DNA of 64,000 nt, from positions 248,001 to 312,000 of the forward strand of contig CAWIDT010000009.1 in assembly GCA_963834945.1 (NCBI GenBank), given 5' to 3'. Positions 56,966-64,000 of the stretch are shown piece after piece. The notes beneath the pieces were generated by a model. It had not been told where the DNA came from, made no database searches, and was given only the letters and a program-made list of their open reading frames with translations. Position numbers and translations under genes: made by a program. This stretch comes from R-RK-3 sp963834945 (GTDB lineage: Bacteria; Pseudomonadota; Alphaproteobacteria; Rhizobiales; Rhodomicrobiaceae). How positions within the stretch are numbered: position 1 is the first letter of the stretch; each line of letters starts with the position of its first letter.

Positions 56966-56998
56966 GCTCCGCGCCGGCTTGACCGCGCGGAGCTTTTT
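56966..56998 (+). terminator. Rho-independent terminator after the pqqA-like gene
   Basis: Perfect 9-base stem GCTCCGCGC (56966-56974) / GCGCGGAGC (56985-56993), 10-base loop, then TTTTT (56994-56998). Confidence 0.9.
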
Positions 56999-57022
56999 GT
57001 TATGCACGGCCGGGAAACGGCC

Positions 57023-58450
57023 TCAATTCAGCGGCGCCTTAAGTGTCAGGCGTCCGCTCCAGGCCGAATAGTCATCCTTGCCGATGCCTTCCACCGCGCC
57101 CGTCGCCTGGATACTGATGCCGTCAGCGGTCCCGAGCGCCAGGCCGGCCTCGGCCTTGGCACCGGTGTCGTTGGTCAGATGCGCATTCGCCACGTCCAGC
57201 TTGTCCAGGCTGTCGACGGTCCAGCCGGTGCTCAGCGCCGCGTTCGGCTGAAGATAGGCGCCGTCATCCAGCGCGATGCGGTATGCGACGCCCGACCCCA
57301 TGCCAAGGCGCCCGAGGATGGGGTTCTCGTCGCCCAGCGTTCCAGGCGGCAGCGCAGCCGGGTCCGCGGCGCGGTTCTCGATCATCGCCAGGCCGATGCT
57401 CGGCGTGAACTTCAGGCCGAACAGATCCCGGTTGCCGGAAAGCTGACCGCGCAATAGCTGCCGCTCGGTTTCAAAAGCCAGCCGCGTCCCATTCAAGGAT
57501 TTAGCGTCGTTTTCGCCGGTGCCCCATGCGGCTCGGGCATCGAAGAACACGTCCGGCGCAAGGCGGATACTGGCATAGGGCCCAACCATGATGCCGTGAT
57601 CGCTCGCCCCTGTGCCATAGGCGTCGTAAGCCTCGCGATATCGATCGACCTGCATCAGGCTGCCGATCATCAGTCCCGGTGTGAGGAGATAGTCGGCGCC
57701 CATGAACAGCGTGCCGCTCTGGCCCTTGATGTCGTATTTGGTCCCATTATCCTCGACGCGCTGCTGCGATTGCGAAACGCGTCCCTCGATCCACACGTCC
57801 AGCTTGTTGTCATTGAGGGCACGCCCGTCAGCGGCGGCAAGATTTTGCACGCTGGTGGACATGGTGACCTGCGCCGGCTTGCCCTCGGCATCCACGACGG
57901 CGCCGGTCTTCACGGCCTGATCGATGCTGTGCGGCTTGCTCGCCCGGCGTTGAAGGCTCGCCTGCGCCGTGTCGTTGGTCAGAAGCCGGGCCGTGCTGCG
58001 CTGCACGAAAGCTTCCGGCGCAATCGGTGTTGCGAGCGCGCTTCGCTGATCGCAGGAAATCTGGAAGGTGATCTCATTGCGGCCATCGGCGCGATATTCG
58101 AAACTGTAGAGGCCGTCTATCGGGATCGTATAGGCGATCTGCTGCGGCGCTGCGCCGGAGATCAGCCGCTCGGCGGTCTCGCCGCCATCCGACAGCAAGA
58201 TCGCGCCGATGGCAGCGTCGCCAGGCGGCGCGGTCATTTGCAGGCGCAAGGTTTCACCCGCGCGCAGCGGCACCGCGCCGGTCGAATGGGTGGCGGTCGC
58301 CGCCGCGCCGGTCAGCGAAATAGTTTCGGCGGCCAGGGCGGCACAGCCCGTATCGGGTGCTGCCTCGGCAGGTGCCGGTCCGGTGGACATGAGTAGGATG
58401 GCTCCGAGCGGCAAGATCGTCGTGTTCAGAATGGTTGCTTTGATGGTCAT
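57023..58450 (-). CDS. Autotransporter beta-domain outer-membrane protein
   Basis: 475 residues. Signal peptide TTILPLGAILLMSTGPAPAEA. The N-terminal half (about 30-150) is a small beta-rich passenger (LRAGETLRLQMTAPPGD, IDGLYSFEYRADG). The C-terminal part from LDVWIEGRVSQSQQ onward shows alternating polar/hydrophobic strands typical of an autotransporter barrel (GTLFMGADYLLTPGLMIGSL, VFFDARAAWGTGEND), ending WSGRLTLKAPLN rather than with a terminal aromatic residue. GGAAAGG precedes ATG 58450. Intact; surface role unknown. Confidence 0.85.
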   Translation of the reverse strand: MTIKATILNTTILPLGAILLMSTGPAPAEAAPDTGCAALAAETISLTGAAATATHSTGAVPLRAGETLRLQMTAPPGDAAIGAILLSDGGETAERLISGAAPQQIAYTIPIDGLYSFEYRADGRNEITFQISCDQRSALATPIAPEAFVQRSTARLLTNDTAQASLQRRASKPHSIDQAVKTGAVVDAEGKPAQVTMSTSVQNLAAADGRALNDNKLDVWIEGRVSQSQQRVEDNGTKYDIKGQSGTLFMGADYLLTPGLMIGSLMQVDRYREAYDAYGTGASDHGIMVGPYASIRLAPDVFFDARAAWGTGENDAKSLNGTRLAFETERQLLRGQLSGNRDLFGLKFTPSIGLAMIENRAADPAALPPGTLGDENPILGRLGMGSGVAYRIALDDGAYLQPNAALSTGWTVDSLDKLDVANAHLTNDTGAKAEAGLALGTADGISIQATGAVEGIGKDDYSAWSGRLTLKAPLN

Positions 58451-58594
58451 TGCCTTTCCGTGATGGCTCGATCCGGCGAGCCGTCACACCTTTGCCGAGC
58501 GAGGCGTCAGCGCGACACCCGCATCCTCTGCGGCCATGCCTATGCGGAAAGATCGGCGAAATTGTGCACTGCAACAGCAATCCACGCGACGCCT

Positions 58595-59791
58595 TTACCT
58601 GCGTGCGGTGACGGCGCGCAGCGTCGGGGTGTTCAGATAAGGAATTTGCTTTTGCCACACTTGGCCGTTTGCCGCCAGATCGTGGCCATAGTTGTAGACA
58701 GCGCGCATATAGGCGGTGTCGAAGCTGGGCTTGAGGCTGGTGGAAAAATCGTCGCCGATATAGGTGAGGTTGAACTCCATATTGCGGTTGCGGGCGAATT
58801 CGCGCGTCGCGACCAGGGTCAGCCGCGAATCGCTCTTGATCAGGCTCGACAGCGAACGGGCGAGCACTGGCACGGTGCTCCCCTCCACCACCTCGAATTG
58901 CGGCTTCAGCCGGTTGTTGACGATGATGAAGAAGCGGGCCGGCAGGGAAAGGAGCGGCCGCGATGGTCCCCTGGCGAGAATCGATTCCGGGATGGTGAAA
59001 AGCTGCGTCGTGGCTCCGCCATCCACATGCAATTCCGAAAACTGGTGGCCGTCCGCCTCCACATCGATCAGCGTTGGAGCGAACGCGCCGGGCACGCTGG
59101 ACGAAGCCGTCAGCACATCGCGGAAAAGCTGAAGGGCCTTGGGATGTCCGCTCGCCGCGATCGCGCCCATATCCCAAAGGACCGGGCGCTGCGCATCCAG
59201 GTTGGTGGTGACGACCAGGAGGCGCCGGCCTCGCAGGTGCTCCGCCGCGACCTCCTTCAGCATCTCCTCATCGACGAAGCTGGACACGAGATCATAGAGC
59301 GCGGCGCGGCGCGATTCCTGCGAAAACAGGATCGACAGGACGCCGCCTTCACCGAGCGGTTCGGCGATGCCGCTGGTCCAGGCATAGGTGAGCTTTTCGT
59401 CATAGCGCGGCCCGAGGAAGGCAAGCGGCGCGATCAGGGCGCCGGCACTGACGCCGCTGACCAATACGAATTGCGGTCGCTGCCCGCGCGCGGTCAAACC
59501 GGTCAGGACCCCGGCCCCGAATGCGCCATCGGAGGCGCCGCCCGAAAGGGCCAGGAAGTCCATCGAGCCGCTTTCACGCGCCGCTGCCTGCATCTGCTGC
59601 AAACGGATGACGCGGTCGAACTCTTCGGCGGGGGCGTCGGCCCACATGCGCACGCCCGGCATGCCGGGAATCTGCGCAATCGCCTGCTGGCTGGCGGTAA
59701 AGGCGGTGCGCGGCAAATAGGAACAACCCGACGCGGCGACCAATAGCAGCAGCACGCAGGCTCTGCGAAACAGCAAAAAACCGGAACTCAT
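58595..59791 (-). CDS. Patatin-like phospholipase lipoprotein
   Basis: 398 residues from ATG 59791. Signal peptide ending in the lipobox VAASGCSY, so it is anchored as a lipoprotein. Patatin features: the oxyanion glycine-rich loop ALSGGASDGAFGAG, nucleophile Ser in VSGVSAGAL and catalytic Asp in HVDGGATTQLF. Expected to hydrolyse acyl chains of phospholipids in the cell envelope. Intact. A longer frame begins upstream at 59827, but the lipoprotein signal supports 59791. Confidence 0.92.
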   Translation of the reverse strand: MSSGFLLFRRACVLLLLVAASGCSYLPRTAFTASQQAIAQIPGMPGVRMWADAPAEEFDRVIRLQQMQAAARESGSMDFLALSGGASDGAFGAGVLTGLTARGQRPQFVLVSGVSAGALIAPLAFLGPRYDEKLTYAWTSGIAEPLGEGGVLSILFSQESRRAALYDLVSSFVDEEMLKEVAAEHLRGRRLLVVTTNLDAQRPVLWDMGAIAASGHPKALQLFRDVLTASSSVPGAFAPTLIDVEADGHQFSELHVDGGATTQLFTIPESILARGPSRPLLSLPARFFIIVNNRLKPQFEVVEGSTVPVLARSLSSLIKSDSRLTLVATREFARNRNMEFNLTYIGDDFSTSLKPSFDTAYMRAVYNYGHDLAANGQVWQKQIPYLNTPTLRAVTARR

Positions 59792-59934
59792 TGACTTCGC
59801 CCCCGAAGTGCACGCCGACCGCACCATACACGCAACACCGTGCGGCGGAGCAATATTGTGGATCGGCGCTGTGCGATTTTACGCAGCGCATCAATGCACC
59901 GGCGTTCACATCCGCCGAATGCGGGCGCGCGGCC

Positions 59935-61179
59935 TCAGGTCTTGGCGTCTTCAACCGAGAACATGGCGACATCAAGCGGCGCCCGGTCCAGCGCCGCCTC
60001 GGCGTCGTTCATCGCAGCCCTGGGCAGCGGCAGCGTCACGATCTTGCCGTGTTCCACCGCGATGGCGAGTTCTCCCGCCTTGATCGCCAGGGCGTCCTCG
60101 CCGAACAGCTCGCGCCGCCAGCCCTGGAGCGCCGCGACATCCGCTTCGTCGTCGAGCGCGATCTTGTCGAGTTCGTCCGTCGTCGCGATCAGCTTGGCGG
60201 CGACATCGTGCCGGGCGGCAACCGCCTTCAGCAGCACGCGGAACAGATCGGCGACCGCGATCGCCGAGGGCGGCAGGGGTTCGGCGATCTCCAGGGGCGG
60301 CAATTCGTCGGGCGGCCGGGCCAGCGCCTTGTTCACCGCCTCGACCAGTTCGCGGGCGCGGGCCGAGCGGGCAAAGCCGTCATGGATGGTGCGCAGCTTG
60401 GCCAACTCCTCGACGGTTTTCGGCGCCTGGGTCAGCACATCATAGATGGTGTCGTCCTTGATGACCCGGCTGCGCGGCACGTTCTGGCTTTGCGCGGCGC
60501 GTTCGCGCCAGGCGGCGACCTCGATCATGATCGCCAGCTCTTGCGGGCTGCGCGCCCGCATCTTGAGGCGGCGCCAGGCATCTTCCGGCTCGGTTTTGTA
60601 ATTGTCCGGATTGACGAGGTCAGCCATTTCCTCGTCCAGCCAGGAGGCGCGGCCGGTCGTCTCCAGCCGGTTCTTCAGCTTGAGATAGATGCCGCGCAAA
60701 TGCGTGACGTCGCCAAGCGCGTAATGCAGCTGCTTGTCGGTCAGCGGCCGGCGGGCCCAGTCGGTGAAGCGCGAGCTCTTGTCGAGATTTTTGCGCATCA
60801 GGCGTTTGACCAGCGCGCCGTAGCTCGCCGCCTCGCCGAAGCCGCAGACCATGGCGGCGATCTGGGTGTCGAAGATCGGCAAGGGGATGATGCCGGCAAG
60901 ATTATAGATGATCTCGACATCCTGGCGCGCGGCGTGGAACACCTTGACGACATCGGGATTGGCCATCAGCGCGAAAAACGGCGCCAGATCTATGCCGTCG
61001 CCCATCGGATCGATCACCGCCTCGGCGTCGGGCGAGGCGATCTGGATGAGGCACAGCTGCGGCCAATAGGTCGACTGCCGCATGAATTCGGTGTCGACGG
61101 CAACGAATTCGGATTTGGCGAGCTGCCGGCAGATTCGGGCTAGGTCGTCGGTTGTGGAAATAATCGGAATCGCATTCAT
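59935..61179 (-). CDS. rnd: Ribonuclease D
   Basis: 3'-to-5' exoribonuclease in tRNA maturation. 414 residues, intact. DEDDy exonuclease motifs: Exo I VAVDTEFMR, Exo II VFHAARQDVEIIYN and Exo III YALGDVTHLRGIY with the catalytic Tyr. An HRDC domain occupies residues from about 210 (SPQELAIMIEVAAWRERAAQ) and a C-terminal helical part follows. Divergent from aspS, which is the standard neighbour in this order (rnd next to aspS). Confidence 0.96.
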   Translation of the reverse strand: MNAIPIISTTDDLARICRQLAKSEFVAVDTEFMRQSTYWPQLCLIQIASPDAEAVIDPMGDGIDLAPFFALMANPDVVKVFHAARQDVEIIYNLAGIIPLPIFDTQIAAMVCGFGEAASYGALVKRLMRKNLDKSSRFTDWARRPLTDKQLHYALGDVTHLRGIYLKLKNRLETTGRASWLDEEMADLVNPDNYKTEPEDAWRRLKMRARSPQELAIMIEVAAWRERAAQSQNVPRSRVIKDDTIYDVLTQAPKTVEELAKLRTIHDGFARSARARELVEAVNKALARPPDELPPLEIAEPLPPSAIAVADLFRVLLKAVAARHDVAAKLIATTDELDKIALDDEADVAALQGWRRELFGEDALAIKAGELAIAVEHGKIVTLPLPRAAMNDAEAALDRAPLDVAMFSVEDAKT

Positions 61180-61421
61180 CTGTAAATTTATATAGAAGCC
61201 TAGGCGGCTTGTCCTCTGTTATAGGCGTGGGTTGACAAGCGCCGTGGCGCGTGTGTTTTTCGCGGCTGGACAAGGCCTCCGCATGGAGGATCGCGGCCGC
61301 GCGTGCGCCGCCAGTCGGCAAAGCCTATCACCGGAAAGTTCGAGCATGGAAAAGACGGTCACCTCTAAAAAGGCGGCGCAGAAGCCCAAGGGCGTTTCGC
61401 GGCAAGGCCGGGGCGGATGCC

Positions 61422-63230
61422 ATGGGACAAGGCGCAGGCGGGCTGCCGGCCTATCGCAGCCACACATGCGGCGCGCTGCAGGCCCGGCGCAGGTCGGCGA
61501 GACGGCGCGGCTGTCCGGCTGGGTGCACCGGGTGCGCGACCATGGCGGCCTGATGTTCATCGACCTGCGCGACCATTACGGCATCACCCAATGCGTGGTG
61601 GAGCCGGAAAGCCCCGCCTTCGCGGCGGCCGAGAAGGTTCGCGCCGAATGGGTGATCCGGGTCGACGGCACGGTCGAGGCGCGCACGGCCGAAACGGTCA
61701 ATCCGAACATGGCGACGGGCGGCATCGAATTGCGGATTTCGGCGCTCGACGTGCTCTCCGAGGCGGCCGAACTGCCGCTGCCGGTGGCGGGCGAGCCCGA
61801 CTATCCGGAAGAAACGCGGCTGCAATACCGCTTCCTCGATCTGCGCCGCGAGACGCTGCATCGCAACATCATGAAGCGCGCGGCGATCATCTCCTCGCTG
61901 CGGCGGCGGATGAACGATGCCGGCTTCTTCGAATTCCAGACGCCGATCCTGACCGCCTCCAGCCCGGAAGGCGCGCGCGACTTCCTGGTGCCCTCGCGCA
62001 TGCATCCGGGCAAGTTCTACGCGCTGCCGCAGGCGCCGCAGCAATTCAAGCAGCTGATCATGATCGCCGGCTTCGACCGCTATTTCCAGATCGCGCCCTG
62101 CTTCCGCGACGAGGACGCCCGCGCCGACCGCTCGCCCGGCGAGTTCTACCAGCTCGACATCGAAATGAGCTTCGTCGAGCAGGAAGACGTGTTCCAGGCG
62201 GTCGAGCCGGTGCTGCGCGACCTGTTCGTCGAATTCGGCGACGGCAAGCCGGTGACCGAGGGGTTTCCGCACATCCCCTATGACGAGGCGATCGCCAAAT
62301 ATGGCTCGGACAAGCCCGATCTGCGCAACCCGCTGGTGATGCAGGATGTCAGCGAGCATTTTCGCGGCTCGGGTTTCAAGATTTTCGCGGGGATGCTGGA
62401 CAAGAGCGACAAGGCGCGCGTCTGGGCCATCCCGGCGCCGTCAGGCGGCAGCCGCGCCTTTTGCGACCGGATGAACGCTGGGCGCAAGCGCAAGGGCAGC
62501 CGGGGCTGGCCTACATCTTTTTCCGCGAGGGCGAGGCGGCGGGGCCGGTCGCCAAGAATATCGGCCCCGAGCGAAGCGAAGCGATCGCGGAACAGCTGGC
62601 CTCAGCGAAGGCGACGCGGTGTTCTTCGCGGCGGGCGATCCGAAAAACTTCTACAAATTCGCCGGCGAGGCGCGCAACCGCATCGGCGAGGAGCTGGGGC
62701 TGACGCGCAAGGACCGCTTCGAGTTCTGCTGGATTACGGATTTCCCCTTCTATGAATGGAACGAGGACGAGAAGAAGATCGACTTCTCGCATAACCCGTT
62801 CTCCATGCCGCAAGGCGGGATGGAGGCGCTCGTATCGGCGCCAAGAGCCAGGATGAGCTGCTGGCGCTGAAGGCCTATCAATATGACATCGTCTGCAACG
62901 GCATCGAATTGTCGTCCGGCGCCATCCGCAATCACAGGCCGGAGCTGATGTATAAGGCCTTCGAGATCGCCGGCTACGGGCCGGAGGTGGTGGACGCCAA
63001 ATTCGGCGGCATGATCCGGGCGCTCAAATTCGGCGCGCCGCCGCATGGTGGCATCGCGCCAGGCATCGACCGCATGGTGATGCTGCTCTGCGGCGCCGAA
63101 AATCTGCGCGACGTGACGATGTTCCCGCTCAACCAGAAGCGCCGAGGATCTGCTGATGGGGGCGCCCTCGGAGGTGTCGCCGAGGCAGCTGCAGGAGCTG
63201 CATATCAGGCTCAATCTGCCGAAGCCGTAA
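61422..63230 (+). CDS. aspS: Aspartate-tRNA ligase, five frameshifts
   Basis: Class II aminoacyl-tRNA synthetase. The likely start is ATG 61422 (before AYRSHTCGALQA); a frameshift near 61485 leads to VGETARLSGWVHRVRDHGGLMFIDLRD in sequence parts. Later landmarks: YRFLDLRRETLHRNI (motif 1 region), CFRDEDARADRSPGEFYQLD (motif 2), and GGIAPGIDRMVMLL (motif 3). Indels: missing C near 62478, missing G near 62605, an extra G near 62843 and an extra C near 63146. Ends LHIRLNLPKP at TAA. An essential gene with five indels, where each repair restores conserved residues, is strong evidence of consensus errors. Confidence 0.95.
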
Positions 63231-63240
63231 TCATACGGAT

Positions 63241-63271
63241 TTGACGGATAGCTATCAGGTGTGGTAGCTAT
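63241..63271 (+). promoter_or_regulatory. Promoter and operator of the toxin-antitoxin pair
   Basis: TTGACG (63241-63246) fits a -35 box; TAGCTA at 63265-63270 is a weak -10 after 18 bases. An imperfect inverted repeat, ATAGCTATCA (63248-63257) and TGGTAGCTAT (63262-63271), 9 of 10 paired, overlaps it and ends six bases before the antitoxin ATG. Typical layout for autorepression by an antitoxin. Confidence 0.5.
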
Positions 63272-63276
63272 TGCTC

Positions 63277-63621
63277 ATGATTAGCGCTGAACAGATCAAG
63301 GCCGCGCGGGCGCTGCTGCGCATGGAGCAGGACGAGCTGGCGCGGCTGTCCGGCGTGTCCGTCACCACGATCCGGCGGCTTGAGGCGGCGAGCGGCGAGC
63401 GGCTGGTGGCCGAGGCCACGACGGGCACGGTGCGCAAGGCGTTGGAGGAAGCGGGCGTGGAATTCATTCATCAGGGCGTGAGCCTCAAAGCCAAAGCCGC
63501 CGACGGCGAGCCGCTGCTGGCCCGGCTGCGCGCCATTGCCGAACGCGCCGCCACCGGCGCGGCCGGGCGCGACTGGCTGACGGATGCCGATCTGTACGGC
63601 GATGACGGATTGCCGAATTAA
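63277..63621 (+). CDS. HTH (XRE-type) transcriptional regulator, probable antitoxin
   Basis: 114 residues. An N-terminal helix-turn-helix of the Cro/C1 type (IKAARALLRMEQDELARLSGVSVTTIRRLE in two segments) covers residues 5-35, then a short C-terminal region (VRKALEEAGVEFIHQGVSL) as in single-domain XRE regulators. ATG 63277 lies directly after a palindromic operator. 33 bases downstream begins a PIN-domain gene, so a type II toxin-antitoxin pair is likely, although XRE/PIN pairing is less usual than AbrB- or RHH-type antitoxins with VapC. Intact. Confidence 0.8.
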   Translation: MISAEQIKAARALLRMEQDELARLSGVSVTTIRRLEAASGERLVAEATTGTVRKALEEAGVEFIHQGVSLKAKAADGEPLLARLRAIAERAATGAAGRDWLTDADLYGDDGLPN

Positions 63622-63654
63622 CCGTGCCTGCCCCGTAATGCCGGAAAATCTCCC

Positions 63655-64000
63655 GTGCTTGTCATCGACACTTCGGCGCTGATCGCGATCTTCCGGCTTG
63701 AGGCCGAAGCCGACATGTTCTTGAAAGCCATCGTTCGTGCCGAGGCGCGGGCGATGTCGGCGCTGAGCGTGCTTGAGGCGTCGATGGTGATGAGCGGCGG
63801 CGCGGCACACGCCGCGCCTTTCGAACCGCTCGACGCATTCCTGGAAGAAGCCAGCATCGAAATTGCCGCGTTCGATGCCGTGCAGGCAAGGACCGCGCGA
63901 GAGGCATTTCTCCGCTTCGGCAAAGGCCGGCACAAGGCCGGCGCTCAATCTGGGGGATTGTGCCGCCTACGCCTTGGCGAAGCTCCGCGCCGCGCCGCTG
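63655..64000 (+). CDS. vapC: PIN-domain ribonuclease (VapC-like toxin), frameshifted and cut by window end
   Basis: Starts at GTG 63655: LVIDTSALIAIFRLEAEA, the VapC start with the first metal Asp in IDTSAL. Middle AMSALSVLEASMVM carries the conserved Glu. The C-terminal RFGKGRHKAG should continue with LNLGDCAAYALAK, where the next acidic residue lies; an extra G near 63950 (GGCGCTCAA, expected GGCCTCAA) shifts the frame. The last part of the protein is outside the window. Expected to cleave RNA, inhibited by the upstream antitoxin. Confidence 0.85.
   Translation, partial: MLVIDTSALIAIFRLEAEADMFLKAIVRAEARAMSALSVLEASMVMSGGAAHAAPFEPLDAFLEEASIEIAAFDAVQARTAREAFLRFGKGRHKAGAQSGGLCRLRLGEAPRRAA

Noticed and set aside
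61232..61260. A promoter for aspS at TTGACA (61232)
   Set aside because: The -35 hexamer is perfect, but no acceptable -10 box lies 16-18 bases downstream.

Overview
The window is GC-rich DNA from an alphaproteobacterium, most likely of the order Hyphomicrobiales (Rhizobiales). The evidence is gene content and order: ctaC-ctaD-ctaB-(small coxF-like)-ctaG-ctaE-DUF983-SURF1-thrC-M16 peptidase-GNAT-GGDEF/EAL, an IalB-family protein, a two-Ku/LigD end-joining locus, and palindromic repeats of the type common in these genomes. I saw no rRNA, tRNA, CRISPR array, transposase or phage structural gene.

Layout. 0-3 kb: a 5'-cut alpha/beta hydrolase and a molybdopterin-subunit oxidase gene that runs into a truncated metallo-beta-lactamase-fold gene facing it. 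3.2-4.7 kb: selO. 4.9-9.4 kb, minus strand: an unusual co-directional cassette of a TPR fragment, a subtilisin-like protease, a DUF1353 protein and a WD40-caspase gene; both outer genes are truncated and the caspase gene carries a palindromic repeat inserted in frame. 9.5-16.5 kb: flavoprotein, mtnA, SDR, RNase T2 with DUF2066, DUF4332 and a Lys/His-rich secreted protein. 16.5-22 kb: yidD-CPBP pair and an RND efflux adaptor/permease pair. 22-28 kb: DUF2971, TauE/SafE and a three-gene ribose-type ABC importer. 28.4-33.6 kb: end joining (Ku, DUF3108, LigD, Ku). 33.8-35.3 kb: DUF937 and IalB. 35.6-49.2 kb: the aa3 oxidase operon and downstream genes. 49.3-63.2 kb: yqgE, DsbD-like, peroxiredoxin, gshA, VOC protein, murI, an HExxH protein, LysR, an orphan pqqA, an autotransporter, a patatin, rnd and aspS. 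63.2 kb to the end: an HTH/PIN toxin-antitoxin pair cut by the window edge.

Sequence quality matters here. Essential genes (aspS, thrC, ctaB, the M16 peptidase) are broken by many single-base indels, nearly all insertions in 38-45 kb, while neighbours such as ctaD, ligD and gshA are clean. I read these as consensus errors in poorly covered stretches and annotate the genes across the frameshifts. Three in-frame stops at probable Trp positions and the CoxII-CoxI readthrough may share that cause. The truncations at about 2.5, 4.86 and 9.43 kb are not explained by indels and point to real rearrangement or to chimeric assembly.

The points most worth following are the caspase/subtilase cassette, the in-frame palindromic insertion, the orphan PqqA-like peptide with its own RBS and terminator, the repeat that supplies the C-terminus of MurI, and a membrane GGDEF/EAL protein in which both catalytic signatures are degenerate.
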